Assembly (NCBI GenBank): GCA_050012675.1
Contig: JBEKGS010000016.1
Location: forward strand, 1-64,000
DNA: 64,000 nt
From: Fen-455 sp050012675
Lineage (GTDB): Bacteria; Actinomycetota; Acidimicrobiia; Acidimicrobiales; Bog-793
Direction of reading: 5' to 3'
In this document: positions 53,795 through 62,468 of the stretch, piece after piece
Position numbering within the stretch: position 1 is the first letter of the stretch
Layout: each line of letters opens with the position of its first letter
Translations under genes and position numbers: made by a program
The notes under the pieces: model-generated
What the model was told of the DNA's origin: nothing
The model's input: the letters and a program-made list of their open reading frames with translations, nothing else
Databases searched by the model: none

Positions 53795-54880
53795 TCACCG
53801 CTGCACCCGGGCCGAGCCGCCCGTCGCGAGGTCCCGCACCTGCTGGAGCGTCGCCATGGTCGTGTCGCCTGGGAAGGTCGTGAGCAGGGCACCATGGGCC
53901 CAGCCGAGATCGACCGCGGCCTGAGGTTCCTCACCGGTCAACAGGCCGTAGAAGAGGCCCGACGCGAATCCGTCCCCGCCGCCCACGCGATCGAGCACGT
54001 CGAGGTCACAGGTCGGTGACCGGTAGGTCTCGCCGTCGATCGAGGCCACCGCGGCCCAGCGGTGCCGGCTGGCCGAGGTCACCTCTCGAAGCGTCGTCGC
54101 CAGCACTTTGATCTTCGGGTAGGTGTCGAGAACGCTTGCGATCATGGCGCTGAAGGCGCTCGAGTCGAGAGCCGATTCGCGGCCCACGGCGGGACCGGGG
54201 ATGCCGAGAGCTTCCTGCAGGTCCTCCTCGTTTCCCACGAGCACGTCGACGTTCTCGACGATGCGCTTGAATATCGGTACCGCCTGCTCGCGCCCGCCCC
54301 GGACGCTCCAAAGCTTGGGGCGGTAGTTGAGGTCGAACGAGACCACGGCCCCGGCGTGCTTGGCGGCTTGCATGGCCTCGATGGTGAGCTCGCCCGTGCT
54401 TTGCGACAGCGCCGCGAAGATCCCGCCGCTATGGAACCAGCGCAAGCCTTTGGAGAAGATCTCACTCCAGTCGAAGTCTCCCGGCTTCAGCTCTGCGGCC
54501 GCCTCGTTCGCCCTGTTGTAGAACACGACCGGGGCCCGCACCCCGTATCCGTCATCGCTGTAGACAGTCGCCATGTTCGGTCCCAGCACGCCGTCATGGG
54601 CGAAGAACTTGTAGAACGGCGTCACCCCTTTGGCCCGCACGCCCTCGGCGATCAAGTCCCCGATCGGGTACTCGACCATGGCGCTCACCATCCCGGTGCG
54701 CAGCCCAAAGCAGTCGGCGAGGTTGGCGGCGACGTTGAACTCGGCGCCGCTCACGTAGATGCGGCACTGCGTCGCCTTGCGGAAAGGGATCACGCCCGGG
54801 TCGAGACGATGGTTCAGGGCACCGAGAGCCACGAAGTCGAAGGCGGCGCCTTGTTGGATGTTGAGGCCGTACTTCATCAT
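53795..54880 (-). CDS. PfkB-family carbohydrate kinase (2-keto-3-deoxygluconate kinase-like)
   Basis: 361 residues from ATG 54880 (the adjacent ATG 54877 is also possible). Ribokinase fold: SGAEFNVAANLADCFG near residue 45, VGNEEDLQEALG in the hinge and the catalytic/ATP signature RVGGGDGFASGLFYGLL with the base Asp in GGGDG. The middle region FDLNYRPKLWSVRGG is typical of KdgK-like kinases of the Entner-Doudoroff lower part. It would phosphorylate a sugar acid or ketose. It is minus-strand, convergent with the hydrolase and downstream of the SIS gene, probably in the same transcript. Confidence 0.88.
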   Translation of the reverse strand: MMKYGLNIQQGAAFDFVALGALNHRLDPGVIPFRKATQCRIYVSGAEFNVAANLADCFGLRTGMVSAMVEYPIGDLIAEGVRAKGVTPFYKFFAHDGVLGPNMATVYSDDGYGVRAPVVFYNRANEAAAELKPGDFDWSEIFSKGLRWFHSGGIFAALSQSTGELTIEAMQAAKHAGAVVSFDLNYRPKLWSVRGGREQAVPIFKRIVENVDVLVGNEEDLQEALGIPGPAVGRESALDSSAFSAMIASVLDTYPKIKVLATTLREVTSASRHRWAAVASIDGETYRSPTCDLDVLDRVGGGDGFASGLFYGLLTGEEPQAAVDLGWAHGALLTTFPGDTTMATLQQVRDLATGGSARVQR

Positions 54881-55160
54881 GAGGGAAGCTTCATGCAGCC
54901 GACAGGGTGGGATCAACTGTTTCTGGCGCGCAAGCTGTGCTCTGGTCGGCGCCGGCATCCGATGTGTCGTTCGGGCGCTGGTACGTCGCGTTCGCAGGCC
55001 TCACCTTCATCTGGTCGCGCATGGCAACGTCCTCGCGCTCTTCATCGGGGGCGGGGCGCTCCGAAGAGCTCCGGGATGCCGGTGATGTCGCGCTCGAGCA
55101 CCGGACTCGCCGCACATGCTCGGAGGCACTCCGGGCTTTCCTCGACCTGTGCCGGCTGGT

Positions 55161-56234
55161 TCAGGAAGTGGGTGTCACTTTCGTGAGGCCCACCGGGTTG
55201 TCAGGGTCGAGTCCCCGTGCGAGTGCAACCTCGACCGCTAGTTGCTGGCCACGGACGGCGTGCACGATCGCAGCCAGCGATTCGTCAAGCTCGGGCACCC
55301 GGACGACAGTGATGGGGGAGGCGTCGGCGGTCCCGGGGACGAGCTCAGCGTCGCTCGAGATCGCCACGACTCTCGCCCTGCGTGCGGAAAGCAGATGGGC
55401 GGCGAGCTCGCTGTCTTCACGCGTCGGCCCGGAGCCCACGTGGCAGACCGCCACCGTGTCCGGCCCACTGGCGGCGATCGGTCCGTGCAGGAAATCTGAA
55501 ATGGAGTAGGCCTGCACCGGCAGTCGGGCGGCCTCTCGCATCTTCAGCGCTGACTCGAGCGCTGCGCAGTAGAGAAAGCCACGACCGAGATGCAGGCTGG
55601 GAGCGCCATTGGCCAGCAGGGCTACCGTCGGCTGGAGGTCCTCGGTCCACTGAAGCGTGCTGGCCACGAGCCCAGGTATTTCCTCCAGGGCCCCCGGGGC
55701 CCAGGGTGCGGTTCCGATGACCTCGGCGACCAGCGCCACTGACATCAGCGTCGCTGTGTAGGTCTTGGTCGCAGGCACAGCGTTTTCAACTCCGGCCTCG
55801 AAGGCGATCACGCTGTCGGCGGCGATTGCGAGAGGCGAGCCGGCGTCGTTCGTCAGGGCAAGTGTTGTCGCCCCGAGCAGGCGCGCGGACTCTAGGACCT
55901 CGGTGACCTCCGGCGTAGCGCCTGACTGGCTGATTCCGACGACGAGCCAGCCGTCGAGGCGTGTTTGGCAGTGGTAGCGGGTGAACAGGCTGTTCGCCGA
56001 GAGGGAGGCAGGGCAGCCGAGCGACGCCTCGAGCACATAGCGGGCGTAACTGGCAGCGTTGTCAGATGAGCCACGGGCTGCGAGCAGCACTCCACGGAGC
56101 GGCTTTGTCCTGAAAGACCGCAGTTCGTTCCGGAGCTCCTCGCGCCGAGCCAACAACTGTTCCAGCACCTCGGGCTGTTCAGCCATTTCGGCGCGTACGA
56201 AAGCCCCGTCCGGCTTGGTTGTCCCGGCCCGCAT
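55161..56234 (-). CDS. double-SIS-domain sugar isomerase/deaminase (GlmS/AgaS-like)
   Basis: 357 residues from ATG 56234; the GAGGAGG SD is 4 bp upstream. Two SIS domains: the first with GVLLAARGSSDNAASYARYV and the phosphosugar loop VGISQSGATPEV, the second with LHLGRGFLYCAALESALKM, SDFLHGP and VCHVGSGPTREDSEL. It resembles the isomerase half of GlmS without the glutaminase domain, as in AgaS and FrlB-like deglycases, so it acts on phosphorylated amino sugars or glycated products. Upstream, on the divergent side, is a 21-bp element shared with the PIG-L gene. Confidence 0.88.
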   Translation of the reverse strand: MRAGTTKPDGAFVRAEMAEQPEVLEQLLARREELRNELRSFRTKPLRGVLLAARGSSDNAASYARYVLEASLGCPASLSANSLFTRYHCQTRLDGWLVVGISQSGATPEVTEVLESARLLGATTLALTNDAGSPLAIAADSVIAFEAGVENAVPATKTYTATLMSVALVAEVIGTAPWAPGALEEIPGLVASTLQWTEDLQPTVALLANGAPSLHLGRGFLYCAALESALKMREAARLPVQAYSISDFLHGPIAASGPDTVAVCHVGSGPTREDSELAAHLLSARRARVVAISSDAELVPGTADASPITVVRVPELDESLAAIVHAVRGQQLAVEVALARGLDPDNPVGLTKVTPTS

Positions 56235-56455
56235 CCGTCCTCCTCGTCCCTGATTCACGCCCGTCGTCCCCGGTCAGTCGTGCTCCGCGGACCGACCCGG
56301 CCTTGAGCTCCACATCTGCCCGTCTCGGGCCGACAAGTGCGGAGTAGCCGACTCCCAAGTATCCGGTGACTCTCGCCGGTGGGATCCTTCTTGAACGACC
56401 TCGTGCGACGTCGCTTCTCTCCTCCGGCCGAGGCCGCGCTTGCCGCCACGGTCTC

Positions 56456-56483
56456 TATAATATTCACATTGCAATAGATTGCA
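56456..56483 (+). promoter_or_regulatory. -10 box with regulatory element 2 of 3 (palindromic core)
   Basis: TATAAT at 56456-56461 is followed at 56463-56483 by a 21-bp element. Its core TGCAATAGATTGCA (56470-56483) is an inverted repeat with a 2-base spacer. The element matches 56463 versus 58241 at 18 of 21 positions. The geometry (-10 box, then element) is the same at both sites. The plus-strand target could be the larA-like gene ~360 bp downstream; the minus-strand SIS gene is ~220 bp away. No good -35 box is seen. Confidence 0.6.
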
Positions 56484-56840
56484 CATTGAGAGGAAAGCCC
56501 ATCCGCTCCCAGGAGGCGCCGGGCCTGCGTCGAGACGCCTTCAGCGACCTGGGTCTCCTTGAGATCTCCGCCCCTGAGCAGCCAGCGTGGCAAGATCGTC
56601 GACGATGCGTTCTCGGTTCGATCGTCACCTCAGGCGCGGGGCTCTCGACGCCACGGAGGGAGGACGCCCATTCGGGCGAGGCTCCGGCAAGCTGCAGCAA
56701 ACTTGCTCTCACACGGCGTCTCGGCCGGCGTCGTGCCCGAGCGGCCAGGAGGATTGCGTGACAGGTGATCGCGTCGCCGCCGGCGGTGTCGATGCTTCAG
56801 CGGGCACAACCCGACTCCGGTCAGTCGCGGGAGCACCGGG

Positions 56841-58109
56841 ATGAGGGTCAGCCTCCCCTACGGTGCTGGCCGGCTTGTGGTCGAGCTGCCGGATTCGAGT
56901 GTCGTCATCGAACCTGGGTTCCAGGCGGCGGCCCCGGATCAGGCCGGCCTTTTGCGACGGGCGTTGCGCACTCCCGTTGCCGGGCCTCCGCTCGCGAACC
57001 TCGTCGCGCCCGGTTCGCGCATTGCGATCGCAATCTGTGACGGGACGCGTCCACAGCCGCGCGAGCTCATGGTGCGTGCGATTCTCGACGAGCTGAAGGG
57101 GATCGTCGCCGACAAGGACGTGACTGTGCTCGTTGCCACCGGAACGCACCGCGCCAACACCGAGTTCGAACTCGAGAAGATGCTCGGCAGCGAGATTCTC
57201 GCTCGGCTGCGGGTCATCAACCACGACGCCCGTGACAGCTCTTCGCTGGTCGCTCTCGGCATTCACGGCGATGGGGTCCCAGTGCTGCTCAACCGCCATT
57301 TCGTCGAGGCCGATATTCGGGTCACCACCGGTTTTGTCGAGCCGCACTTCTTCGCTGGCTTCTCGGGCGGTCCGAAGCTCGTCGCACCCGGCCTTGCCGG
57401 CCTTGAGACCGTCCTCGTGCTCCACGACGCGCCTCGGATCGCGAACCCTCGAGCGACCTGGGGCGTTCTCGAAGACAACCCGGTGCACGCCGACATCCGT
57501 GCGATCGCCGCCGCGACAGGTGTCGATTTCGCCTTCGACGTCGTGCTCAACCGCGATCAGCAGATCGTCGACGCCTTCGCCGGTGAATTGTTCGCCATGC
57601 ACGCGGCCGCGGTGCGGGCATCTCGTGCCTCGGCGATGGTCGAGGTGCCGCACCGCTTCGACGTCGTCGTCACGACCAACGGCGGCTTTCCGCTCGACCA
57701 GAACCTCTATCAGTCGGTGAAGGGCATGTCGGCGGCGGCCGAGGTCGTCAAGCGCGGGGGGCTCGTCATCGTGGCCTCGGAATGCCGCGACGGCTTTCCG
57801 GACTTCGGCGGTTTCCGCAGGCTGCTCACCGAGGCTTTGCCAGATGAAGCCCGGCTCGCCGGTCCCGCCGGTCGCACGACCGAGCCTGACCAGTGGCAGG
57901 TCCAGATGCTGACGCGCGTGCAAACCCAGGCGCGGGTGGCGGTCCACTGCGAAGGTCTTTCTCGAGCCGAGCTCGAGCTCGCCCATCTGGAGCAAGCTTG
58001 CGACATCAGTGCCGTCGTCGCCACCGAGCTGGCGCGGATCGGACCGCAGGCGACCTGTTGTGTGCTCCCGGAGGGACCTCAAACCATCCCTCATCTGCGC
58101 GCCAGTTGA
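56841..58109 (+). CDS. LarA-family nickel-pincer racemase/epimerase
   Basis: 422 residues, DUF2088/LarA family. N-terminal domain with ICDGTRPQPRELMV, the VATGTHRANTEFE strand and the long active-site block FVEPHFFAGFSGGPKLVAP; C-terminal domain with VVVTTNGGFPLDQNLYQSVK. LarA racemises lactate; relatives act on malate, other alpha-hydroxyacids and hexonates such as gluconate, using the nickel-pincer cofactor made by LarBCE. No larB, larC or larE is in this window. Next to a KDG-kinase-like enzyme and sugar isomerase, a sugar-acid epimerase role is the likeliest inference. Confidence 0.88.
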   Translation: MRVSLPYGAGRLVVELPDSSVVIEPGFQAAAPDQAGLLRRALRTPVAGPPLANLVAPGSRIAIAICDGTRPQPRELMVRAILDELKGIVADKDVTVLVATGTHRANTEFELEKMLGSEILARLRVINHDARDSSSLVALGIHGDGVPVLLNRHFVEADIRVTTGFVEPHFFAGFSGGPKLVAPGLAGLETVLVLHDAPRIANPRATWGVLEDNPVHADIRAIAAATGVDFAFDVVLNRDQQIVDAFAGELFAMHAAAVRASRASAMVEVPHRFDVVVTTNGGFPLDQNLYQSVKGMSAAAEVVKRGGLVIVASECRDGFPDFGGFRRLLTEALPDEARLAGPAGRTTEPDQWQVQMLTRVQTQARVAVHCEGLSRAELELAHLEQACDISAVVATELARIGPQATCCVLPEGPQTIPHLRAS

Positions 58110-58210
58110 CCGTCGAGGCGCTTGTGGGCTTTCCCCGGTGCTCGTACGTCCAACCTCCGGTTCGCGACGCTGCGCCTATCGCGAGCGCTCGCGCCCAGGG
58201 CGGTCCCGAG

Positions 58211-58261
58211 TTGACACCACCCCGCGAGAACCTAATAAGATTCAGACTGAAATAGATTGCA
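58211..58261 (+). promoter_or_regulatory. sigma-70 promoter with regulatory element 3 of 3
   Basis: TTGACA at 58211-58216, 16-bp spacer, TAATAA at 58233-58238, then at 58241-58261 the same 21-bp element as at 56463 (18 of 21 identical), with half-site ATTGCA. The element covers the transcription-start region, the classic place for a repressor. The downstream gene is the PIG-L deacetylase, ~195 bp on. Confidence 0.65.
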
Positions 58262-58455
58262 GCCAGATGCTAATTGGTCAAGCCGGTGGCGGCAGCGACT
58301 TGTGCCGACGGCCCGGCACGTGGATCACAGCCCGAGTCGAGCTGTTCTCGTGGGCCGGTGACGTTCCGCCGACTCGACCTAAGTCAGCGGGCGGGGCCAA
58401 GATGGCACATGGGGACGCTGTCGAAAGGCTGTTCCCGTTCGCGAGGAGGTGTGAA

Positions 58456-59160
58456 GTGCGGGTACTGGCGGTGGGTGCGCATCCGGATGACCTCGAGACG
58501 CTCTGCGGAGGCACTCTCGCTCGGTTCGTTCGAGAGGGCCATGAGGTCGTGATGTGCCATGCGGCGAACGGCAACAAGGGCAGCTACGTGCACACCTCGC
58601 AGGAGATAGGACTTATTCGAACAGGCGAGGCTCAGCGCGCAGCCGAGATTTGCGGCGCGACGCACATCAACCTCGGCTTGTCCGACGGCGAGGTGCTGGC
58701 CAGCGATCGGGCACAACGCAGTCTCTTCGTCGACCTCATTCGCGACGCCCGGCCTGACGTGATCATCACCCACTCGCCGGCGGACTACCACACCGATCAC
58801 AACGAGACCTCGAGGTTGGTTTTCGACACCAGTTTCCTCGCCACGGTCCCACTCGTCGTGACCGAGAGGCCGGTCCACGACAAGGTGACGCCGATCTACT
58901 ACATGGACACGGTTGCGGGCTTAGGTTTCGTCCCGACCGAGTTCGTCGACATCACCGAGGTGATGGAGACCAAAGAAGCCATGCTCAGGGCGCACGAGAG
59001 CCAGCTCTCGTGGATCAAGGACCACGACGACGGTGACATCGTGGAACAGATGAAGACCGTGAGCGCTTTTCGGGGCCAGCAGTGTGGCGTCCGCTACGCC
59101 GAGGGGTTTGCTGCCTGCCTGGCTGCGCTTCGCTGCACCACCCACCGTCTGCTCCCGTGA
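58456..59160 (+). CDS. PIG-L-family (LmbE-like) deacetylase
   Basis: 234 residues from GTG 58456 (GAGGAGG 6 bp upstream). Zinc-dependent N-acetyl hydrolase: VLAVGAHPDDLETLCGGTLA with the HPDD zinc motif, GETL-type strand, LGLSDGEVLA, ITHSPADYHTDHNETSRLV with the third zinc His, and the YYMDTVAG segment. Relatives deacetylate GlcNAc-containing glycolipids, mycothiol precursors or diacetylchitobiose. The gene follows a well-defined promoter with a candidate operator. In this cluster it probably removes acetyl from an N-acetyl-hexosamine conjugate. Confidence 0.92.
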   Translation: MRVLAVGAHPDDLETLCGGTLARFVREGHEVVMCHAANGNKGSYVHTSQEIGLIRTGEAQRAAEICGATHINLGLSDGEVLASDRAQRSLFVDLIRDARPDVIITHSPADYHTDHNETSRLVFDTSFLATVPLVVTERPVHDKVTPIYYMDTVAGLGFVPTEFVDITEVMETKEAMLRAHESQLSWIKDHDDGDIVEQMKTVSAFRGQQCGVRYAEGFAACLAALRCTTHRLLP

Positions 59161-59244
59161 AAGCGTCGACGGTGGCGCCGGAAGTCGCAATCCTCTTTTG
59201 CACCGCCGACTCGCATGCCAATGCGCGCGGCTTGAGCTACCGGC

Positions 59245-60090
59245 TCAGCCGAGCTCGCTGTCGTATAGGACCGGGTTGAGAGGACTCGCAGCGAGCTCTC
59301 CCGGCTTTAGGTCGGGCAGGCACAACTCGAGGTCTTCGTACTGGTCATCGTTCGTCGGTGCCTGCACGGTCATGTCGGCGTCCATGTAGATGATCGTCAT
59401 GACTCGACGAGGCGTCGAGGTCCTGTTCACACCTGCTCGGTGCAGGATCCAGCCGCAGTGGAAGCTCACGTCCCCGAGATCGAAGGGCTCTTCGACGACC
59501 CGGACGTCTTCGCGGGCGACCCAGGCCGTGTAGTACTCCTGCGACTGATCGCCTATCGCCAGCCCCAGTTCCGGCGGGTTCCGGTGAGTGCCGGCAGCGA
59601 AGATCAGCGGACCCATTTCGAGCGGCGTGTCTTGCAACGGGACCCAGGCCGTGCAGGTAAGCGGGGAGGACAAGGGCCAGTAGTACTGATCGACGTGCCA
59701 GGGAGTTATGCCCCCGCCGCCCTCTTTGTAGAGAGCCTGGTCGTGGTAGAGCCGTACCGCACGTACTTCGAGGAGCTCCGCCGCTATACGCGCGAGGCGG
59801 CGGCAGAAGACGAAATCGCGCACGATGTCGCTGTGGCGCCACAGGTTCATCACCTGCAGGAATGCCTTCCCGTAGGTTGAGCGCTCTTCCAAGGGCAGAT
59901 GCTCGGTGTTCAGTTCGATCACCTTCGATGTGATCTCCGGCTCGTACAGGTCGACGACGCCGCCGTCGAGGACGCCCTTCAGGTGTACGAAGCCATCCCG
60001 GGCGAAGTTGGCCCGGTCGTTCTCCCCGAGCTGGTACGGCCCGCTGAGGTCGGCGTCTCCGGTCATTGGTGTTTGCATCGGTCCCCCCAA
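59245..60090 (-). CDS. phytanoyl-CoA dioxygenase-family enzyme
   Basis: 281 residues, Fe(II)/2-oxoglutarate oxygenase of the PhyH superfamily. Core strands: NFARDGFVHLKGVL near the N-terminus, metal-binding HxD in TPWHVDQYYWPL, the distal His in SFHCGWILHRAGVN and the 2OG-binding Arg region in TPRRVMTIIYMDA. It hydroxylates a small molecule or sugar-linked group; substrate unknown. The start could be either MGGPM... at 60090 or the inner ATG at 60078. It is convergent with the PIG-L gene and divergent from the broken AraC gene, a common regulator-enzyme arrangement. Confidence 0.9.
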   Translation of the reverse strand: MGGPMQTPMTGDADLSGPYQLGENDRANFARDGFVHLKGVLDGGVVDLYEPEITSKVIELNTEHLPLEERSTYGKAFLQVMNLWRHSDIVRDFVFCRRLARIAAELLEVRAVRLYHDQALYKEGGGGITPWHVDQYYWPLSSPLTCTAWVPLQDTPLEMGPLIFAAGTHRNPPELGLAIGDQSQEYYTAWVAREDVRVVEEPFDLGDVSFHCGWILHRAGVNRTSTPRRVMTIIYMDADMTVQAPTNDDQYEDLELCLPDLKPGELAASPLNPVLYDSELG

Positions 60091-60206
60091 GGTCTTGTCG
60101 GCTGGCCCCGAGTATCGGGTGCCCGAGCCGGTGTCGCTACGTCACTGGTGACCAGAACCGGTACTCTTGTGATCAGCCCGCCCGAGGCGACAGGTAACCT
60201 CATCAG

Positions 60207-60972
60207 GTGCGCGCCAGTTTCGAGCACGTCGAGACCGAGGGCCCGACGTCGTGGAAGTACGAGATCCGTCGCGAAGCGTCCTTCTCTTTCGAGTGGCACG
60301 GACAGCTCGTGCGAACACAGCGCCGCGGGAGAGGCCTCGCAGGAAGCAATTGTCCTGCAGTTCGCTATCGACTTTCTCGGCGCAGAGCTTTGGAGCAGGC
60401 CGGAGTTCGGCCTTGTCGCTGATCTACTAAAGAACGCCGATCGGGGCCTGGCGTTTCCAAGCGAGGGCACAGAGGCGATCAAGCACGACCTTGGGCACCT
60501 CGGCCAACGCTCACCTGACGAACGAACCGTCGACCTGCTCGGCGTCCTTGTCGCCCTTGCTCACACCCCGGCGAGACCCCTGACGAGCGGCGTGTTCCGA
60601 CCTGCGCTGGACAAGGTGACCCGGGACCGAATCAACGCCGCGCGCCGCCATATCAGCGAACACTTCTCCGAGCACCTCAGTCGGGAAGCGGTTGCTGAGA
60701 TCACGGCGCTGTCGCCGGCCGCCTTCAGCAGGATCTTCCGACGAAGCACCGGCAAGACCTTCACCGGATATCTGACGGCCGTACGGATCAGCGCGGCACG
60801 GCAGCTGCTCATCGAGACTGAGGCAAATGTCGCCGACGTCGCCTTCCGCTGCGGCTTTCGGAACCTGTCGAACTTCAACCGGCGGTTCCGAGTCTTGACT
60901 GGTGTCAGCCCCCGTGAGTATCGCGCCGCCTATGACCTTGGGCGGGGCCCGGTGACGGCGGCGGGCCACTGA
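60207..60972 (+). pseudogene. AraC-family regulator, cupin deleted and frameshifted
   Basis: From GTG 60207 the first ~31 codons match the N-terminus of AraC regulators with cupin sensors (FEHVETEGPTSWKYEI, REASFSFEWH). Between ~60300 and 60331 the frame changes and most of the cupin is absent: the protein resumes at QEAIVLQFAIDFLGAELWSR. The C-terminal double HTH is complete (REAVAEITALSPAAFSRIF, VADVAFRCGFRNLSNFNRRF). About 50-60 residues of the ligand-binding jelly roll are missing. The linked catabolic cluster probably lost this sensor, or the gap is an assembly deletion. Confidence 0.8.
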
Positions 60973-61065
60973 CACCGGGTGTCCGAACGCGCGCGGGACA
61001 GCCCTCCGATGTGGGTGGTCACCTCGAGTCGGATGAGCGGGCGCCCGGGCACCTCCGGTTCCCTG

Positions 61066-62307
61066 TCAACCGCCTGCGATCACCCTCGGTCCTCTACGCC
61101 ACGACAGATATCGCCACGCCCAGTTCACGAGCACAGATGTCCTGTTGCGGACCCCGACGAGGAAGACGATGTGAAGGCCGAGCCAGGCCAACCAGGCCGG
61201 CGTCCCCCGCAGGCGCAGGCCGTTGCGCAGCTCCGCGACGGCGGCCCGGCGTCCGATTGTGGCCATGATCCCCTTGTCGTGGTACTCGAAAGGGACTGTC
61301 TTCTCGCCGGCGAGAAGCCGTCGGATCTGGTCTCCGACCAACCGACCTTCCTGAATTGCAGGCTGTGCGAGCTGGGGGAGGGCACGTGCCTCGCCCCCCG
61401 AGCGTGCCGCCGCCATGTCGCCGATGGCGAACACTTCGTCGAAGCCCTTGACACGAAGGTCATCATCGACCTCGACGCGTCCCTGAACCTTTGGGAGCTC
61501 GAGCGCCTCGGTCAGTGCGCAGGGGCCGACTCCGGCTGCCCAGATCACGAGCCGGCAGGGTACGACCTCGCCCGAGGCGAGCACGGCACGATCCGACTGC
61601 ACCTGCTTCACGCTCTCGTGGCAGCGAATCTCGACGCCGCGTCGCTGGAGCACCCGCCGGGCGTACGCGCCGAGCTTGGGATGGAACGCGCCCAACAGGC
61701 GGTCTTGTTGTTCCACGAGCACGATGCGCGAGAGCGACGAGTCGAGCTCGCTGTAGCGGGTGTTGAGCTCCATCTGGCGCAGGTCGGCGAGCGCGCCGGC
61801 CATCTCCACGCCCGAAGGGCCGCCCCCGACCACGACCACAGTCAGATCGCCCTCTTCGGCTCCGTGCGACGAGGCCTGTTCGACGCTTGCGAGGGCCATG
61901 TCGCGAACGGCGATGGCGTCCTCCATGGTGTAGATCGCCTTGGTGTGTTCCTCGGCTCCCGTAACACCGAAGTACGTGGTCCCTGCGCCTGCCGCGAGCA
62001 CGAGGAAGTCGTAGGTGAGCGTCGGACCCTGGGAGCACTTGACGCTTCGGGCAGCGAAATCGACTGTGACGACCTCGTCCTGGCGAAAACGAATGTGCGG
62101 GTGACGGGTCGTGTAGGCCCTTATCGGGTAGGCGATGTCACCAGGGTTCAGGCCTGCTGTCGCTACCTGGTAGAGCAACGGCTGGAAAGTGTTGTAGTTA
62201 TGACGGTCGACGAGCACGACGTCGACCTGTTCGCCTGCGAGGGCCTCGCAGACGGCCAGACCGCCGAATCCCGCCCCGATCACGACGACACAGGAGCGGT
62301 CACTCAC
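61066..62307 (-). CDS. ndh: type II NADH dehydrogenase (NDH-2)
   Basis: 413 residues. FAD-binding VVVIGAGFGGLAVCEAL at the N-terminus, the second dinucleotide site VVVVGGGPSGVEMAGALA near 160, NPFQPLLYQVATAGL-like segment (YNTFQPLLYQVATAGLNPGD), FAIGDMAAARSGGEARALPQ and a C-terminal membrane-anchoring region (LRLRGTPAWLAWLGLHIVFLV). It transfers electrons from NADH to quinone without proton pumping. GTG/ATG start at 62307; ~160 bp separate it from the divergent ECF sigma gene. Confidence 0.93.
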   Translation of the reverse strand: MSDRSCVVVIGAGFGGLAVCEALAGEQVDVVLVDRHNYNTFQPLLYQVATAGLNPGDIAYPIRAYTTRHPHIRFRQDEVVTVDFAARSVKCSQGPTLTYDFLVLAAGAGTTYFGVTGAEEHTKAIYTMEDAIAVRDMALASVEQASSHGAEEGDLTVVVVGGGPSGVEMAGALADLRQMELNTRYSELDSSLSRIVLVEQQDRLLGAFHPKLGAYARRVLQRRGVEIRCHESVKQVQSDRAVLASGEVVPCRLVIWAAGVGPCALTEALELPKVQGRVEVDDDLRVKGFDEVFAIGDMAAARSGGEARALPQLAQPAIQEGRLVGDQIRRLLAGEKTVPFEYHDKGIMATIGRRAAVAELRNGLRLRGTPAWLAWLGLHIVFLVGVRNRTSVLVNWAWRYLSWRRGPRVIAGG

Positions 62308-62468
62308 GAGGATCCTTCCGTATCGGGGAGCATCGTCATGGGTTCACGGTATACAGACGGGCGGATGAGGCTGTCAGGCGTCGGGGACCTGGAATCCGGC
62401 ACTGGGCCGCCGGCACCCCGGCGGGTGCCCGCGTCACTACGGCGAGCGTCCGGTGATGAATTCCGCTC

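Noticed and set aside
54881..55160. A 74-residue minus-strand frame between the kinase and SIS genes
   Set aside because: It is low-complexity (Arg/Ser/Ala), has no SD, no family and no conserved pattern. The gap is treated as intergenic.
56559..56768. Plus-strand small frames in the gap before the LarA-like gene
   Set aside because: They are chance frames in GC-rich DNA around the regulatory region, with no SD or similarity.
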